In this document: one piece after another, positions 17,641-26,069 of the stretch
Position numbering within the stretch: position 1 is the first letter of the stretch
Layout of the letters: each line of letters begins with the position of its first letter
Source of the DNA: an uncultured Christensenella sp.
GTDB lineage: Bacteria; Bacillota; Clostridia; Christensenellales; Borkfalkiaceae
Direction: 5' to 3'
Assembly: GCA_910583545.1 (NCBI GenBank)
Contig: CAJTXM010000001.1
Span: forward strand, 62,001-126,000
Length of the DNA stretch: 64,000 nucleotides
The notes under the pieces: model-generated
What the model saw: only the letters and a program-made list of their open reading frames with translations
Told to the model about the DNA's origin: nothing
Databases searched by the model: none
Made by a program: the position numbers and the translations under genes

Positions 17641-18336
17641 ATGTTTGAATACGTTACAAAAGCAGAGTACAAACCAGTTAAACAGGAGCTTGAGAAAATA
17701 ATCAATCAAGTTCAAGCCGTAATGCGTAAGAAATACGAAACAACCTTTCAGTTCAGCCTGATAGGGAGCGGCAAAAGGCATCTTGTAACTCGCATTGTCG
17801 GCGGAAACGGCGGTTATGATTTTGATTATAATTTGATAATCTCTGCGCCGAAGTCAGGATACCACTATAAAGCGGATGTTGTAAAACAGCAGTTTATGGA
17901 TGCTTTCAGGACTGTATTGAAAAATACGAAATATAAAGATCCGCAAGATTCAACGTCGGCTATAACGATAAAAGTTGTTGATAAACAGAAAAGCCGTATA
18001 GAACATAGCTGTGATTTTGCGATAATTTATTACGATAGCAATCGTAGCGAAAACGGGTATTATTACTTAAGGCATGACAAACGGCAAGAAAGCTATGACT
18101 TTGTATTCAGGAATTTGAGCCGTGATGTTGATGCAAAGGTTGATGAAATACTTGAATTTAACAACGGCTGGAATGCGATCCGTGACGAGTATTTAAAATT
18201 AAAAAATGCCAATCGGGATAACAACAAGCATTCGTTCTCGCTCTATCTTGAAGCAGTAAATAACGTTTATAATCGCTTACCCGATGAAGATGATTATTAT
18301 GATGAAGACGATGATGACGATTACTATGATGATTAA
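17641..18336 (+). CDS. Nucleotidyltransferase-like protein with acidic tail (CD-NTase/MNT candidate)
   Basis: A 231-residue protein starting at ATG 17641 after AAAGGAGAG. Residues 38-66 carry the nucleotidyltransferase signature: G42-S43-G, then D60-x-D62 in a hydrophobic strand, and a third acidic residue D125 in an HSCDFAII strand. These are the expected metal ligands of the polymerase-beta superfamily, which includes CD-NTases of CBASS and MNT toxins or antitoxins. The last 17 residues are a run of Asp, Glu and Tyr. This contrasts with the Lys-rich tail of the upstream protein. No E1/E2/JAB cap genes or typical CBASS effector follow, so the exact class is unresolved. Confidence 0.62.
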   Translation: MFEYVTKAEYKPVKQELEKIINQVQAVMRKKYETTFQFSLIGSGKRHLVTRIVGGNGGYDFDYNLIISAPKSGYHYKADVVKQQFMDAFRTVLKNTKYKDPQDSTSAITIKVVDKQKSRIEHSCDFAIIYYDSNRSENGYYYLRHDKRQESYDFVFRNLSRDVDAKVDEILEFNNGWNAIRDEYLKLKNANRDNNKHSFSLYLEAVNNVYNRLPDEDDYYDEDDDDDYYDD

Positions 18337-18356
18337 TTCCTGGGGAAGGTCTTAAA

Positions 18357-19739
18357 ATGAAAGTATTATCAACAAGGCTTGAGCTCATAAACGAGTTCAA
18401 CGAAAAAGAAATGAACTCGGTCATCATCCGATGGCTGAAAGGCAACGAGCCATGCAAGGCGATCGGAACGGAATATGAGAACACCGTCGATAAAAGTGCG
18501 GTTCACCTAACCGACGAATATTGCCTAATCGATACGTTCAAAACAAGGAATGAAAGTGGTGACTACTTTCTATTCAAATTTGAACAAACCTATTACGAGC
18601 AAATTTGGATAACCGAGATAATTCTGAAATCCACGGATGCGGAAAAGGTTTTATACATACACGTAAAATGTAATGGCGATACAACAAGATTTGAAAAAGT
18701 GCCGATTATCCGTACAGACATAATTCGGGCGTTTATAGACAGTAAGTACATAAAGCCAACTGCTATCCCAATAACGGCGCAGCCAGTATATACGACGGAA
18801 GAGATGAAAGACCTGATCGTCGATGCGGTAAACGGTAACTACCAACTAACGATGCCAATGGTGTTCGCAACTAAGATATTCGATAGTGCTGGGTATGAAA
18901 TAGACATTGATAACCTTGCTCGACGGCTGGCTGGTATGGCGTACATCGTAGCTGAGAACGAAGATGGGTATGCTCGAAGCCTGAAAGATAAAACCAACGG
19001 GAATAACCCATACAACGGGCATGTAGCGATATACTACCCAGGCAGAGGAAAATCAAAAAATCTAACGCCACGAAGTGCGCTCGGCTGGGGTACGCTGGAT
19101 AAAATGATACTAAATGAAGTCGCTCAATATATGACAGCACAGGTAGATGCGGAAGCACCAACATGGAAAGGGTTACACGTTGAGCGAATGACGGATGAAG
19201 TAAAAGTTAAAAGTGAGTTATTAGATGAATTTGATGCGGAGAATGGTTCGCTTGAAGAGCAGTTAAGCCAAGCGAAACGGCGAATAGCGACATTGACTGC
19301 AAGGATTGAAGTGTTAGAACAAGGGCAGACGGCTGAAGGCGGTTTGCTCACCATGACTGATAAAAATGAGTTTTATGATTATGAACAATACGACTTAATA
19401 ATGACGATACTGACTAATGCCTTACAAAATTATGCCGAAGATACGAGAGCATACGAGCTATTAAAGGCAACCATAGACGATAATCCCGTCAAGGGATATG
19501 GCAAAGAAATCTTCGAGAGGATAAAGCAGATATTCTCCCGAGGTGAAGGGATAAAGGACAAGGAGTTTGCCGAGCTGCGTGAGCTTGGGTTTGAAGTGGT
19601 AAGCGAAAAGAACCATTACAAAATCGTGTTCAAAGGCGATGAAAAGTATTGGTTTCCCATCTCGAAAACGCCGAGCGACGGGCGTAGCGGTAAGAATCTT
19701 GCGTCTAATATCATAAAAAGGCTGTCAATATATAAGTAA
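18357..19739 (+). CDS. Unknown 460-residue protein with coiled coil and HicA-like C-terminus
   Basis: Starts 20 nt after the nucleotidyltransferase-like gene and is followed by a terminator. No family was recognised. Seen features: an N-terminal about 290-residue mixed alpha/beta region (residues about 180-260 include RLAGMAYIVAENEDGYARSL), a strong coiled coil at about 295-325 (LEEQLSQAKRRIATLTARIEVL), and a C-terminal small alpha/beta module (about 395-460) with GFEVVSEKNHYKIVF and GRSGKNLASNIIKRL. The latter resembles the dsRNA-binding-like HicA fold. It probably works with the nucleotidyltransferase-like gene, as an effector or partner. Confidence 0.55.
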   Translation: MKVLSTRLELINEFNEKEMNSVIIRWLKGNEPCKAIGTEYENTVDKSAVHLTDEYCLIDTFKTRNESGDYFLFKFEQTYYEQIWITEIILKSTDAEKVLYIHVKCNGDTTRFEKVPIIRTDIIRAFIDSKYIKPTAIPITAQPVYTTEEMKDLIVDAVNGNYQLTMPMVFATKIFDSAGYEIDIDNLARRLAGMAYIVAENEDGYARSLKDKTNGNNPYNGHVAIYYPGRGKSKNLTPRSALGWGTLDKMILNEVAQYMTAQVDAEAPTWKGLHVERMTDEVKVKSELLDEFDAENGSLEEQLSQAKRRIATLTARIEVLEQGQTAEGGLLTMTDKNEFYDYEQYDLIMTILTNALQNYAEDTRAYELLKATIDDNPVKGYGKEIFERIKQIFSRGEGIKDKEFAELRELGFEVVSEKNHYKIVFKGDEKYWFPISKTPSDGRSGKNLASNIIKRLSIYK

Positions 19740-19746
19740 ATAAAAG

Positions 19747-19781
19747 GGTCATCACTCAATAACGGGTGATGACCTTTTTTT
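19747..19781 (+). terminator. Terminator of the 16.6-19.7 kb cassette
   Basis: 9-bp stem (GGTCATCAC at 19747-19755 with complement at 19766-19774) and a run of seven T. Confidence 0.88.
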
Positions 19782-19922
19782 CGTTTTTAAGGTTGCAAAT
19801 ATTGATTTTTTAGGATGCGAAAATTAAAAAATTACTGCAATCTTAAAATGGCGTAAAATGGCTGTTTTTACCACAAAAAGTGCAAAATAGCGGCTATTTT
19901 ACTTGCTTTCAGAGCCAAGGTT

Positions 19923-19935
19923 GCAAGAATACGGG
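19923..19935. repeat. 13-bp repeat copy 1 beside the XRE gene
   Basis: GCAAGAATACGGG, identical to 20410-20422. The two copies flank the XRE regulator gene. Possible operator or recombination site. Confidence 0.5.
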
Positions 19936-19949
19936 GGCAATACTTTCCG

Positions 19950-20276
19950 CTATTTCATTTGCTTAACCAAGGCTTCCAAAATGCTCTGGCTATCCGCTGA
20001 AAGGTTCTTCATCTGCGAAACGACATTTTCCATAGCTGCCGTGCGCTCTGCGTCCGTATTGAAGAACTCCCACAGCTTAATGCCGAGAGCGTCGCAGAGA
20101 CAACACAGAGTTTGGAAACTCGGCATTGTCTTCCGCCTACGTGCTTGGTAGATGGAAGAAATGCTCGTTTCGGACATAAAGCTCAGCTGATTAAACGTGA
20201 TGCCTTTCATCTCAAGCAAAAAGTCCAACCGCTGAAAGAACCGTGCAGACGTCCAAAATTCTACGTTGCTTTCCAT
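19950..20276 (-). CDS. XRE-family helix-turn-helix repressor
   Basis: A 108-residue regulator on the - strand. The start is the ATG at 20276-20274, preceded by AAAGGAGGTG. Residues about 10-65 form an XRE/cI-type HTH (FFQRLDFLLEMKGITFNQLSF, then SETSISSIYQARRR as recognition helix), and the C-terminal 40 residues are helical and probably dimerise. It reads away from the RecA-like ATPase gene and probably controls this divergent region, as an element lysogeny or cargo repressor. Its intergenic region is AT-rich with possible operator repeats. Confidence 0.82.
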   Translation of the reverse strand: MESNVEFWTSARFFQRLDFLLEMKGITFNQLSFMSETSISSIYQARRRKTMPSFQTLCCLCDALGIKLWEFFNTDAERTAAMENVVSQMKNLSADSQSILEALVKQMK

Positions 20277-20409
20277 ATGTAATACACCTCCTTTATAAAA
20301 CTGCCACAATGGGAGAGTGGCTATAAAGAATATGTAGACAAAAACGAGTATTTCGCCAACCGTTTTTGGGGTGTTTTTTATAAAAAATTATACAAATGTC
20401 AGAAAATCG

Positions 20410-20422
20410 GCAAGAATACGGG
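20410..20422. repeat. 13-bp repeat copy 2 beside the XRE gene
   Basis: GCAAGAATACGGG, identical to the copy at 19923-19935, located in the divergent promoter region upstream of the ATPase gene. Just beyond lies a TTGACA at 20430-20435, but no -10 at standard spacing was found. Confidence 0.5.
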
Positions 20423-20499
20423 CGTTTTTTTGACAAATGTATTCACGGGCAAAATGCGTTTAATGTTAAAATAGATAGAGGCTGAAAATTGGAGGTCGT

Positions 20500-21492
20500 A
20501 TGGACGGCGTAAAGCAACCTTATTCAGTTAAATATTACAGAGAAGTAAAGGCTAAAAAGGTAGAATGGTTGTGGTATCCGTATATCCCTTACGGCAAAAT
20601 TACAATTATTCAAGGTGATCCAGGAGAAGGGAAATCCACGGTTGCTATTAACTTAGCATCCATCATATCGAACGGCGAGGCTTTACCGCTTGAAAAAGAA
20701 AAAACCGATCCGAGAGCGGTCGTCTATCAGAATAGCGAAGACGGAAAGGAAGATACAATAGTACCTCGCTTAATTGCTTGCGGTGCGGACTTGAATAAAG
20801 TTGCCTATATAGAAGAAGATGAAACGGCGTTAGAGCTTGGTGATGAACGGCTGTCAAAAGCAATTGATGAAACAGGGGCAAGGGTGCTGATACTTGACCC
20901 AGTTCAAGCCTATTGGGGTGCAAACACCGATATGAATAGGGCTGGGGCAATTCGCCCGATTATGAATCAACTCGCACGAATGGCACAGCAAAAGAAGTGC
21001 GCTGTCATTATGATAGGACACATGACAAAAGGGAACGGAAAAGGATTATACCGTGGACTTGGCTCTATTGATATAGCCGCCGCAGCTCGAAGTGTGTTGC
21101 TGGTTGCAAGGCTGAAAAGTCAGCCCGAAATGCGAGTACTCGCTCATGTTAAAAGCAATCTTGCACCGATAGGCGATTCGATTTTATTTTCTGTCGATGG
21201 GAAATCGTCTATTTCGTGGCTACGAAAAAGCAAGCTGACCGCTGAACAAATTTTGGATGAGTCCTATGAGGAATCAAACAGCAAGTTAGACCGCGCAGTA
21301 GCAATTATTAAAGAATGTATAAAAAACGGTGAATGCTCTGCCAATGAAGTTCTGCGCCAATGTGAAGACCAGGGTATTGCAAAGCGGACGGTTAATGAAG
21401 CTAAAGCAAGACTGAATATAGAATCAGTTAAGCGAAAGGGCGGCTGGTTTTGGATAGCTGGGGAAGACGAGGACTCGGACGATGACGACTAA
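20500..21492 (+). CDS. RepA/RecA-like AAA ATPase (AAA_25 type)
   Basis: A 330-residue P-loop ATPase. Walker A is G39-D-P-G-E-G-K-S-T47; Walker B lies in ARVLILDPVQAYW. The IMIGHMTKG and YRGLGSIDIAAAARSVLLV segments are typical of the RepA/RSF1010-like hexameric ATPases (AAA_25) carried by plasmids and prophages. A C-terminal winged-helix-like region (about 260-310, NEVLRQCEDQGIAKRTVNEAKARL) resembles the recognition domain seen in this family. The tail is Asp/Glu-rich. It may load replication or recombination proteins. RBS TGGAGG at 20490 precedes the ATG. Confidence 0.85.
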   Translation: MDGVKQPYSVKYYREVKAKKVEWLWYPYIPYGKITIIQGDPGEGKSTVAINLASIISNGEALPLEKEKTDPRAVVYQNSEDGKEDTIVPRLIACGADLNKVAYIEEDETALELGDERLSKAIDETGARVLILDPVQAYWGANTDMNRAGAIRPIMNQLARMAQQKKCAVIMIGHMTKGNGKGLYRGLGSIDIAAAARSVLLVARLKSQPEMRVLAHVKSNLAPIGDSILFSVDGKSSISWLRKSKLTAEQILDESYEESNSKLDRAVAIIKECIKNGECSANEVLRQCEDQGIAKRTVNEAKARLNIESVKRKGGWFWIAGEDEDSDDDD

Positions 21493-21503
21493 CGGAGGTA
21501 TAA

Positions 21504-23339
21504 ATGGCAGTAAGCGATAATCGGGAACAGATACGGCAAGCATACAAAATCCATGAAGCCGATGCTCCGACAAAGATGATACCAGCGATGAAGAAAATGG
21601 ACATCAATGATGATGCTCGGTCAATGAGGGTATGTGCCTATTGCCGTGTATCAACGGGAAACGACGAGCAGTTGTCATCTTTTGTCCTTCAGCAGGAGCA
21701 TTATACTCATCTTGCCAATACACACAAAAATTGGGATTTAAAACGTGTATATGCCGATGAGGGAATTTCGGGTACGTCTTTAAAACACAGAGATAGTTTC
21801 AATGAAATGATAGAGGCTTGCCGCCGTGGTGAATATGACCTCATAGTTACAAAGAGTGTATCCCGTTTTGCAAGAAATATCGTTGACTGCCTTTCTCTTG
21901 TACGAGAACTAAAACGTTTAAATCCGCCAGTGGGTGTTTTGTTTGAAACCGACTCAATTTATACGCTTTCGGAAGAATCCGAGTTGAAACTTGGACTTTT
22001 TGCAAACATAGCGCAAGCCGAGTCTGAAAAAAAGAGCGAGAGTATGAATTGGTCGCTGAATGAACGGTTCAAACATAATAAACTGCTTACCCCAGAACTT
22101 TATGGATATAGACGACCGAAAGATATGCTCGGCAACTATATAAAGTACGGTATATTAGAAATTGAAGAATCGGAAGCGGTTGTCGTGCGATTTATTTTCG
22201 ACGCATTTTTGGCTGGGTTTACTCTTGACCGTATTGCTGAAATGCTTACGGAAATGCAGATAAAAACCAAACTCGGCAATACGAATTGGAATGCGGGGTC
22301 GCTTGCATATATCGTGCGCAATGAACGGTATTGCGGAAGTGTTCTTACGTGGAAGACCTTCACGGCGGACATTTTTGAACATAAGAAGAAAAAGAACAGA
22401 AATAACCGTGACCAATGCTATTACGAAAATCATCACCCGGCGATTATACCTGTTGAAATCTTCGAAGCGGCACAAACGCTGATATACAATAGACGCCACG
22501 GAATGCGGGGCGGTCTGCACGTGATGCAAGTCATAGACGACGGGGTATTTCAGGGATATGTGCCTATCAATCATCATTGGGCGAATGACGATCCAAATGC
22601 ATACTATAACGCATCGGACAGCGTTGAGGGGCGAAGAACAGAGCGTAGGGTGCGTAGGTCAGCATTTAGTGCATTTGATTTAACGGGATATCAAGTGGTC
22701 CGGGGGCAGTTTTTAACCGCACGTTCAGAGCTTCCGTGTATGACGATATCAAATGAAAAGATACTGTTCAATACGGCTTGCGGAAAAAAATTGCAAGACT
22801 ATTCCTATATCCAATTACTACTGCATCCAACCGAAAGAAAAATGGCGATACGACCGTGTGATAGGGACGACGCTTTCAGTATTTCTTGGCGAAGGCAGAA
22901 GACGGGACAGCCGATATTAATAAAGATACTCTCGTGTCCATTCTTTATCAAGGCGCTTATGCAAATAATGGACTGGAATCCTGAATTTAATTATAGGATT
23001 TTGGGGACGTGGATAGAGAAGGGCGCAGACTGCATAATGGTCTTTAATCTTACAAAAGCAATGCCGATTGCCGAGATTGTGAATGAAGAAGAACAAGAGT
23101 CAATTCGGAAGCGGCGGATGGCAGTATGTCCCGAGGAATGGGAAGAATCGTTTGGCGATGAGTTCTATGAATTCAGTATGGACAACGAATTATATTATTT
23201 GAAGTCCGTTCCGAATCTTCGAAGCGGAATTAAATGCAGAGATGTAGACGGACAGCAGCAAATTTCGCTACTGTCGCATGCGGAAGTGTTAGAAAGTGCA
23301 GCAAAAATTAAAATGGGAGTAACGGGTACAGATGAGTAA
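21504..23339 (+). CDS. Large serine recombinase 3 with novel C-terminal domain instead of zinc ribbon
   Basis: A 611-residue recombinase. An N-terminal arm of about 40 residues precedes the resolvase domain with the Y-C-R-V-S-T start (catalytic Ser50), the GISGTSLKHRD segment and SVSRFARN. The recombinase domain spans about 200-320. The usual C-terminal zinc ribbon is absent: after YNRRHG (about 330) there is no C-x2-C pair. Instead residues about 390-600 form a domain that starts LTGYQVVRGQF, continues with LLLHPTERKMAIRPCD and ends WEESFGDEFYEFS. The same domain recurs in the next three genes. Stop overlaps the next start by 8 nt. Confidence 0.9.
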   Translation: MAVSDNREQIRQAYKIHEADAPTKMIPAMKKMDINDDARSMRVCAYCRVSTGNDEQLSSFVLQQEHYTHLANTHKNWDLKRVYADEGISGTSLKHRDSFNEMIEACRRGEYDLIVTKSVSRFARNIVDCLSLVRELKRLNPPVGVLFETDSIYTLSEESELKLGLFANIAQAESEKKSESMNWSLNERFKHNKLLTPELYGYRRPKDMLGNYIKYGILEIEESEAVVVRFIFDAFLAGFTLDRIAEMLTEMQIKTKLGNTNWNAGSLAYIVRNERYCGSVLTWKTFTADIFEHKKKKNRNNRDQCYYENHHPAIIPVEIFEAAQTLIYNRRHGMRGGLHVMQVIDDGVFQGYVPINHHWANDDPNAYYNASDSVEGRRTERRVRRSAFSAFDLTGYQVVRGQFLTARSELPCMTISNEKILFNTACGKKLQDYSYIQLLLHPTERKMAIRPCDRDDAFSISWRRQKTGQPILIKILSCPFFIKALMQIMDWNPEFNYRILGTWIEKGADCIMVFNLTKAMPIAEIVNEEEQESIRKRRMAVCPEEWEESFGDEFYEFSMDNELYYLKSVPNLRSGIKCRDVDGQQQISLLSHAEVLESAAKIKMGVTGTDE

Positions 23340-23931
23340 TAACGACGAGTATATCCAGGAATTGATTGAAGGTGAGGAAACCGAAACGGTCAACCTTGCA
23401 GGGTTTCAGGTAGCAAAAGCTGAACTCTTTGCACATACGCGAGAGCCTGCCATAACGGTCTGGGATAATAAAATCAAATTCAATATGGCATGTCTTAGGC
23501 GATTTCCAGGCATTACACACATTCAACTGTTGATACACCCCGAGGAAAAACGGTTGATAGTTCGTCCGTGCGATGCAGATGCCCCGGATTCATTAAGGTG
23601 GGCAAGCGGCGGCGGAGAAAAGGAAATTAAGACCAGGGATATGATATGCCAGATATTTGCCGCCAAGCTGTTTGAACTCATGGGCTGGGATAAGCAATAT
23701 AGATATAAGATGCTCGGCAAACCTGCGGTTTATCACGATGAAGGGTTATACTTATTCAAATTAAATGATTTTGAATTATTCGTAGGTACGGGGACGAAAC
23801 GAAAGCGGTCATATTTGCCTGCGGATTGGCGGGAATGCTTCGGTGTACCAATAGAGCAGCACGAAGAGCAATATAAAATCGATTTAGCAGAAGGCTACGT
23901 TTCGACAAATAAAGTAGGAGAAATAAAATAA
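23332..23931 (+). CDS. Free-standing recombinase-tail domain protein A
   Basis: A 199-residue protein. By eye it aligns along its whole length with the C-terminal half of the preceding recombinase: LAGFQVAKAEL (vs LTGYQVVRGQF), LLIHPEEKRLIVRPCD (vs LLLHPTERKMAIRPCD), a shared W-D-x-x-Y-R-Y-K-M-L-G segment, and a PADWRECFG end (vs PEEWEESFG). This is most likely a duplicated, free-standing copy of the recombinase tail. It may bind DNA or the recombinase as an accessory subunit. The start overlaps the recombinase stop by 8 nt, so they should be made together. Function inferred. Confidence 0.7.
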   Translation: MSNNDEYIQELIEGEETETVNLAGFQVAKAELFAHTREPAITVWDNKIKFNMACLRRFPGITHIQLLIHPEEKRLIVRPCDADAPDSLRWASGGGEKEIKTRDMICQIFAAKLFELMGWDKQYRYKMLGKPAVYHDEGLYLFKLNDFELFVGTGTKRKRSYLPADWRECFGVPIEQHEEQYKIDLAEGYVSTNKVGEIK

Positions 23932-24362
23932 TGGATAGCTTAATGACAGAGATAGACTTGGAAGGATTCCAAGTAGTAAACAGCCAATATTTCAGTACGA
24001 TATCAGCACCGCAAATGACAATATGGTGCGATTCGGTTTCATTTAGCCAAGCTGCATATGCGGCACTCAATAATTGCGAAGCAATATCGATAATGCTTAA
24101 TAAGGATAAGAAGTGTATTCTTATTTCGCCTGTTCAGACCTCCAATCCTAATGCGATAGTTTGGCGAAAGGGTAAGAGCGTAACTAAGTATTGCAAAATT
24201 AGCTGTACCACATTCGCTCGAAAGCTCTTTGATGACTGGGGGCTAAATGATGATTATCGTTATAGAACCATCGGTCGATTGGTACAGTCCGATAGAAAAG
24301 TAATGGTATTATTTGATTTTACTCAATCAGAAAAATGGAAAGGCGATAAAGCGGTAAAATGA
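23931..24362 (+). CDS. Free-standing recombinase-tail domain protein B
   Basis: A 143-residue protein that shares the domain outline of protein A: LEGFQVVNSQYF, an isoleucine/leucine strand SIMLNKDKKCILISP followed by a W-R-K-G segment, FARKLFDDWGL, YRYRTIGRL, and a final VMVLFDFTQSEKW. It is shorter and lacks the terminal W-x-E-C-F-G segment. One base of overlap with the previous stop (TAATG) indicates coupled translation. Probable accessory partner of the recombinase; function inferred. Confidence 0.65.
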   Translation: MDSLMTEIDLEGFQVVNSQYFSTISAPQMTIWCDSVSFSQAAYAALNNCEAISIMLNKDKKCILISPVQTSNPNAIVWRKGKSVTKYCKISCTTFARKLFDDWGLNDDYRYRTIGRLVQSDRKVMVLFDFTQSEKWKGDKAVK

Positions 24363-24363
24363 G

Positions 24364-24726
24364 ATGGCAGAATCAACCTATATTTCTTTTTACAGTAAGA
24401 CAGGCTGTATTCGAATCTTTAAAGCATCTGTAAGAGCAATAGGACTTCCAAGATTTATTCGATTCCGCATAAACGAAGATGCGACATCGCTTTTATTAGA
24501 ACCATTCGATAGAATATCTTTGACATCATTCCGTGTGCCAGCGAATCTAAATGAGGAGGAGGGCAATATGGAAGTGTACAGCAAAGGATTTATTCACGGG
24601 CTTTCACAGCGTTTGGGCTGGGAAAGAGGTCGGTCATATCGTGTCCCCGGAAAGGTTCTGCCACAGCAAAACATTGTGTTGTACGATTTGACTCAAGCGC
24701 AAGAAATACCTAACGACGGAGTTTAA
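24364..24726 (+). CDS. Free-standing recombinase-tail domain protein C
   Basis: A 120-residue protein and the most divergent copy of the family: IGLPRFIRFRINEDATSLLLEPFD matches the strand-and-P-D region, followed by FIHGLSQRLGWERGRSYRVPG and VLYDLTQAQEI, which match the F-x-x-x-L-x-x-x-x-G-W, Y-R-x-x-G and L-F-x-L-T segments of the others. Starts 2 nt after the previous stop (GAGATG). Its divergence suggests an older duplicate with a distinct role. Confidence 0.58.
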   Translation: MAESTYISFYSKTGCIRIFKASVRAIGLPRFIRFRINEDATSLLLEPFDRISLTSFRVPANLNEEEGNMEVYSKGFIHGLSQRLGWERGRSYRVPGKVLPQQNIVLYDLTQAQEIPNDGV

Positions 24727-24737
24727 TGTTAAAAATA

Positions 24738-24764
24738 GAGCTGTTGCAAAAAACGCAACAGCTC
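24738..24764. repeat. 10-bp perfect inverted repeat between recombinase-tail genes and cargo
   Basis: GAGCTGTTGC (24738-24747), 7-nt AT-rich loop, GCAACAGCTC (24755-24764). No T-run follows, so it is more likely a protein- or RNA-structure site than an intrinsic terminator. Confidence 0.6.
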
Positions 24765-24796
24765 AACTTGGTTTAGGAGAACATAAGGAGATATTT

Positions 24797-26065
24797 ATGG
24801 AAAAGAAAATCACGGCTCCACAGATGTTTGCTTTGGAGCATAATTATTTAAGCATAGGGCAAAAGTGCATATTAAATGATGAGTCGGCTGGGTTGTTGAA
24901 TACCTTACTTGATAAGCTGGCTAAACTTCAATGGAATAATGAAACCGAAAGGTGGCGGTTTTGGGTGTCAGTGCCAAGGGGAACTATCGAAGACTTTGAT
25001 TATGCAGACCTGCATGAAAGAGAGGAATATGAAACAGACGACGAATATGAGAAGGCTTGGAAAGAATGGTTTCCAAATGATGAGTATTGGTACGAAATAA
25101 CGGTTGCCGCTGCAAACGGTTATGCCGTTATTGTCGTTAATAATTCTATAGTGCTAAATGTAGATCCTAATACCGAATCGTGGAATAAAAAAGATTATAC
25201 GGATTTTTTGCAATTCCTAATTGATGAGGTTGATAACATTATCAAATTGCTGAAAGACGGCTCGTATGCGGAGAAAATCAAGTCAAGCATCCCTATTGAA
25301 TATCGAATGGGAATCATTAAGCGCAATGCTTTATGGTCAATCAGCCCGGAATGCATGAAACATGACTTGAGCGATTTAACCGAACAAGAAATAGATTGCT
25401 TCATCAATAATGTAGAACAGGACAAATCGGTAATTGATAAGACTTGGCGCATACAGGATTTGACGGCTAAGATATATTACGATGCTTGTGCCGTATGCTA
25501 TCGTGCTGCAAGGCTTAAGGGATTAGAAGGTAAAACTGCTAAAGAACAATATGGCAGATATGCCGATGATAGAGATGGTGGGTTGACAACAATAGAGGAT
25601 ACCTCTGTCGATGCCTTTGAAAAGTGGTTTAATCTGAGCGATTCGGAAAAATGGAAAATACAGAACCCGAGCCATATGTGGGAGATTTGCCAAGGCAGCA
25701 GTTATACGCGGATACATTTATATGTCAATAAAGATGATGCTGGCTACTACTTAGGCTTAGCTGGCGGAGTGCATTGCAGGACAGAAGAAATTGTGCGTAT
25801 GTATAATGCGTTAAGGAAAGCTGGTTTCCCTGTACGCATGTTTAGCCATCAACTGATTGCAAAAGCAATAAGCGGTGTGGATTATATAGGAATTGTTCCC
25901 TGCACCGACACGCCGTCGCAGTATTGGTACGGTGGGTTTCCGCTGAAGGAGGTTATATCATTTATTAACCTTACAGATGAAGTATTTTCAGAGGAAATGA
26001 TACAGCGGATAACAGAACAAGCTGAGTGGCTTGAAATGTCGTTGCTAACGCAAATTGACGGGTAA
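24797..26065 (+). CDS. Unknown 422-residue cargo protein
   Basis: No family recognised. It is acidic with Trp/Tyr-rich patches. Residues about 40-110 have a strand-rich region (RWRFWVSVPRGTI, then EYETDDEYEKAWKEWFPND). The middle (about 190-245) is helical with a C-x-x-x-C-Y-R-A-A segment. The C-terminal 150 residues hold YTRIHLYVNKDDAGYYLGLAGG and FPVRMFSHQLIAKAISG, suggesting an alpha/beta fold. A short helical gene follows at once, so the two may form a pair. Starts after AAGGAGAT and is preceded by the 24738-24764 dyad. Confidence 0.5.
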   Translation: MEKKITAPQMFALEHNYLSIGQKCILNDESAGLLNTLLDKLAKLQWNNETERWRFWVSVPRGTIEDFDYADLHEREEYETDDEYEKAWKEWFPNDEYWYEITVAAANGYAVIVVNNSIVLNVDPNTESWNKKDYTDFLQFLIDEVDNIIKLLKDGSYAEKIKSSIPIEYRMGIIKRNALWSISPECMKHDLSDLTEQEIDCFINNVEQDKSVIDKTWRIQDLTAKIYYDACAVCYRAARLKGLEGKTAKEQYGRYADDRDGGLTTIEDTSVDAFEKWFNLSDSEKWKIQNPSHMWEICQGSSYTRIHLYVNKDDAGYYLGLAGGVHCRTEEIVRMYNALRKAGFPVRMFSHQLIAKAISGVDYIGIVPCTDTPSQYWYGGFPLKEVISFINLTDEVFSEEMIQRITEQAEWLEMSLLTQIDG

Positions 26066-26069
26066 GAGT

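Noticed and set aside
20430..20435. TTGACA upstream of the AAA ATPase gene as a promoter
   Set aside because: No -10-like hexamer was found at 16-18 nt spacing, so it was left out as a promoter.
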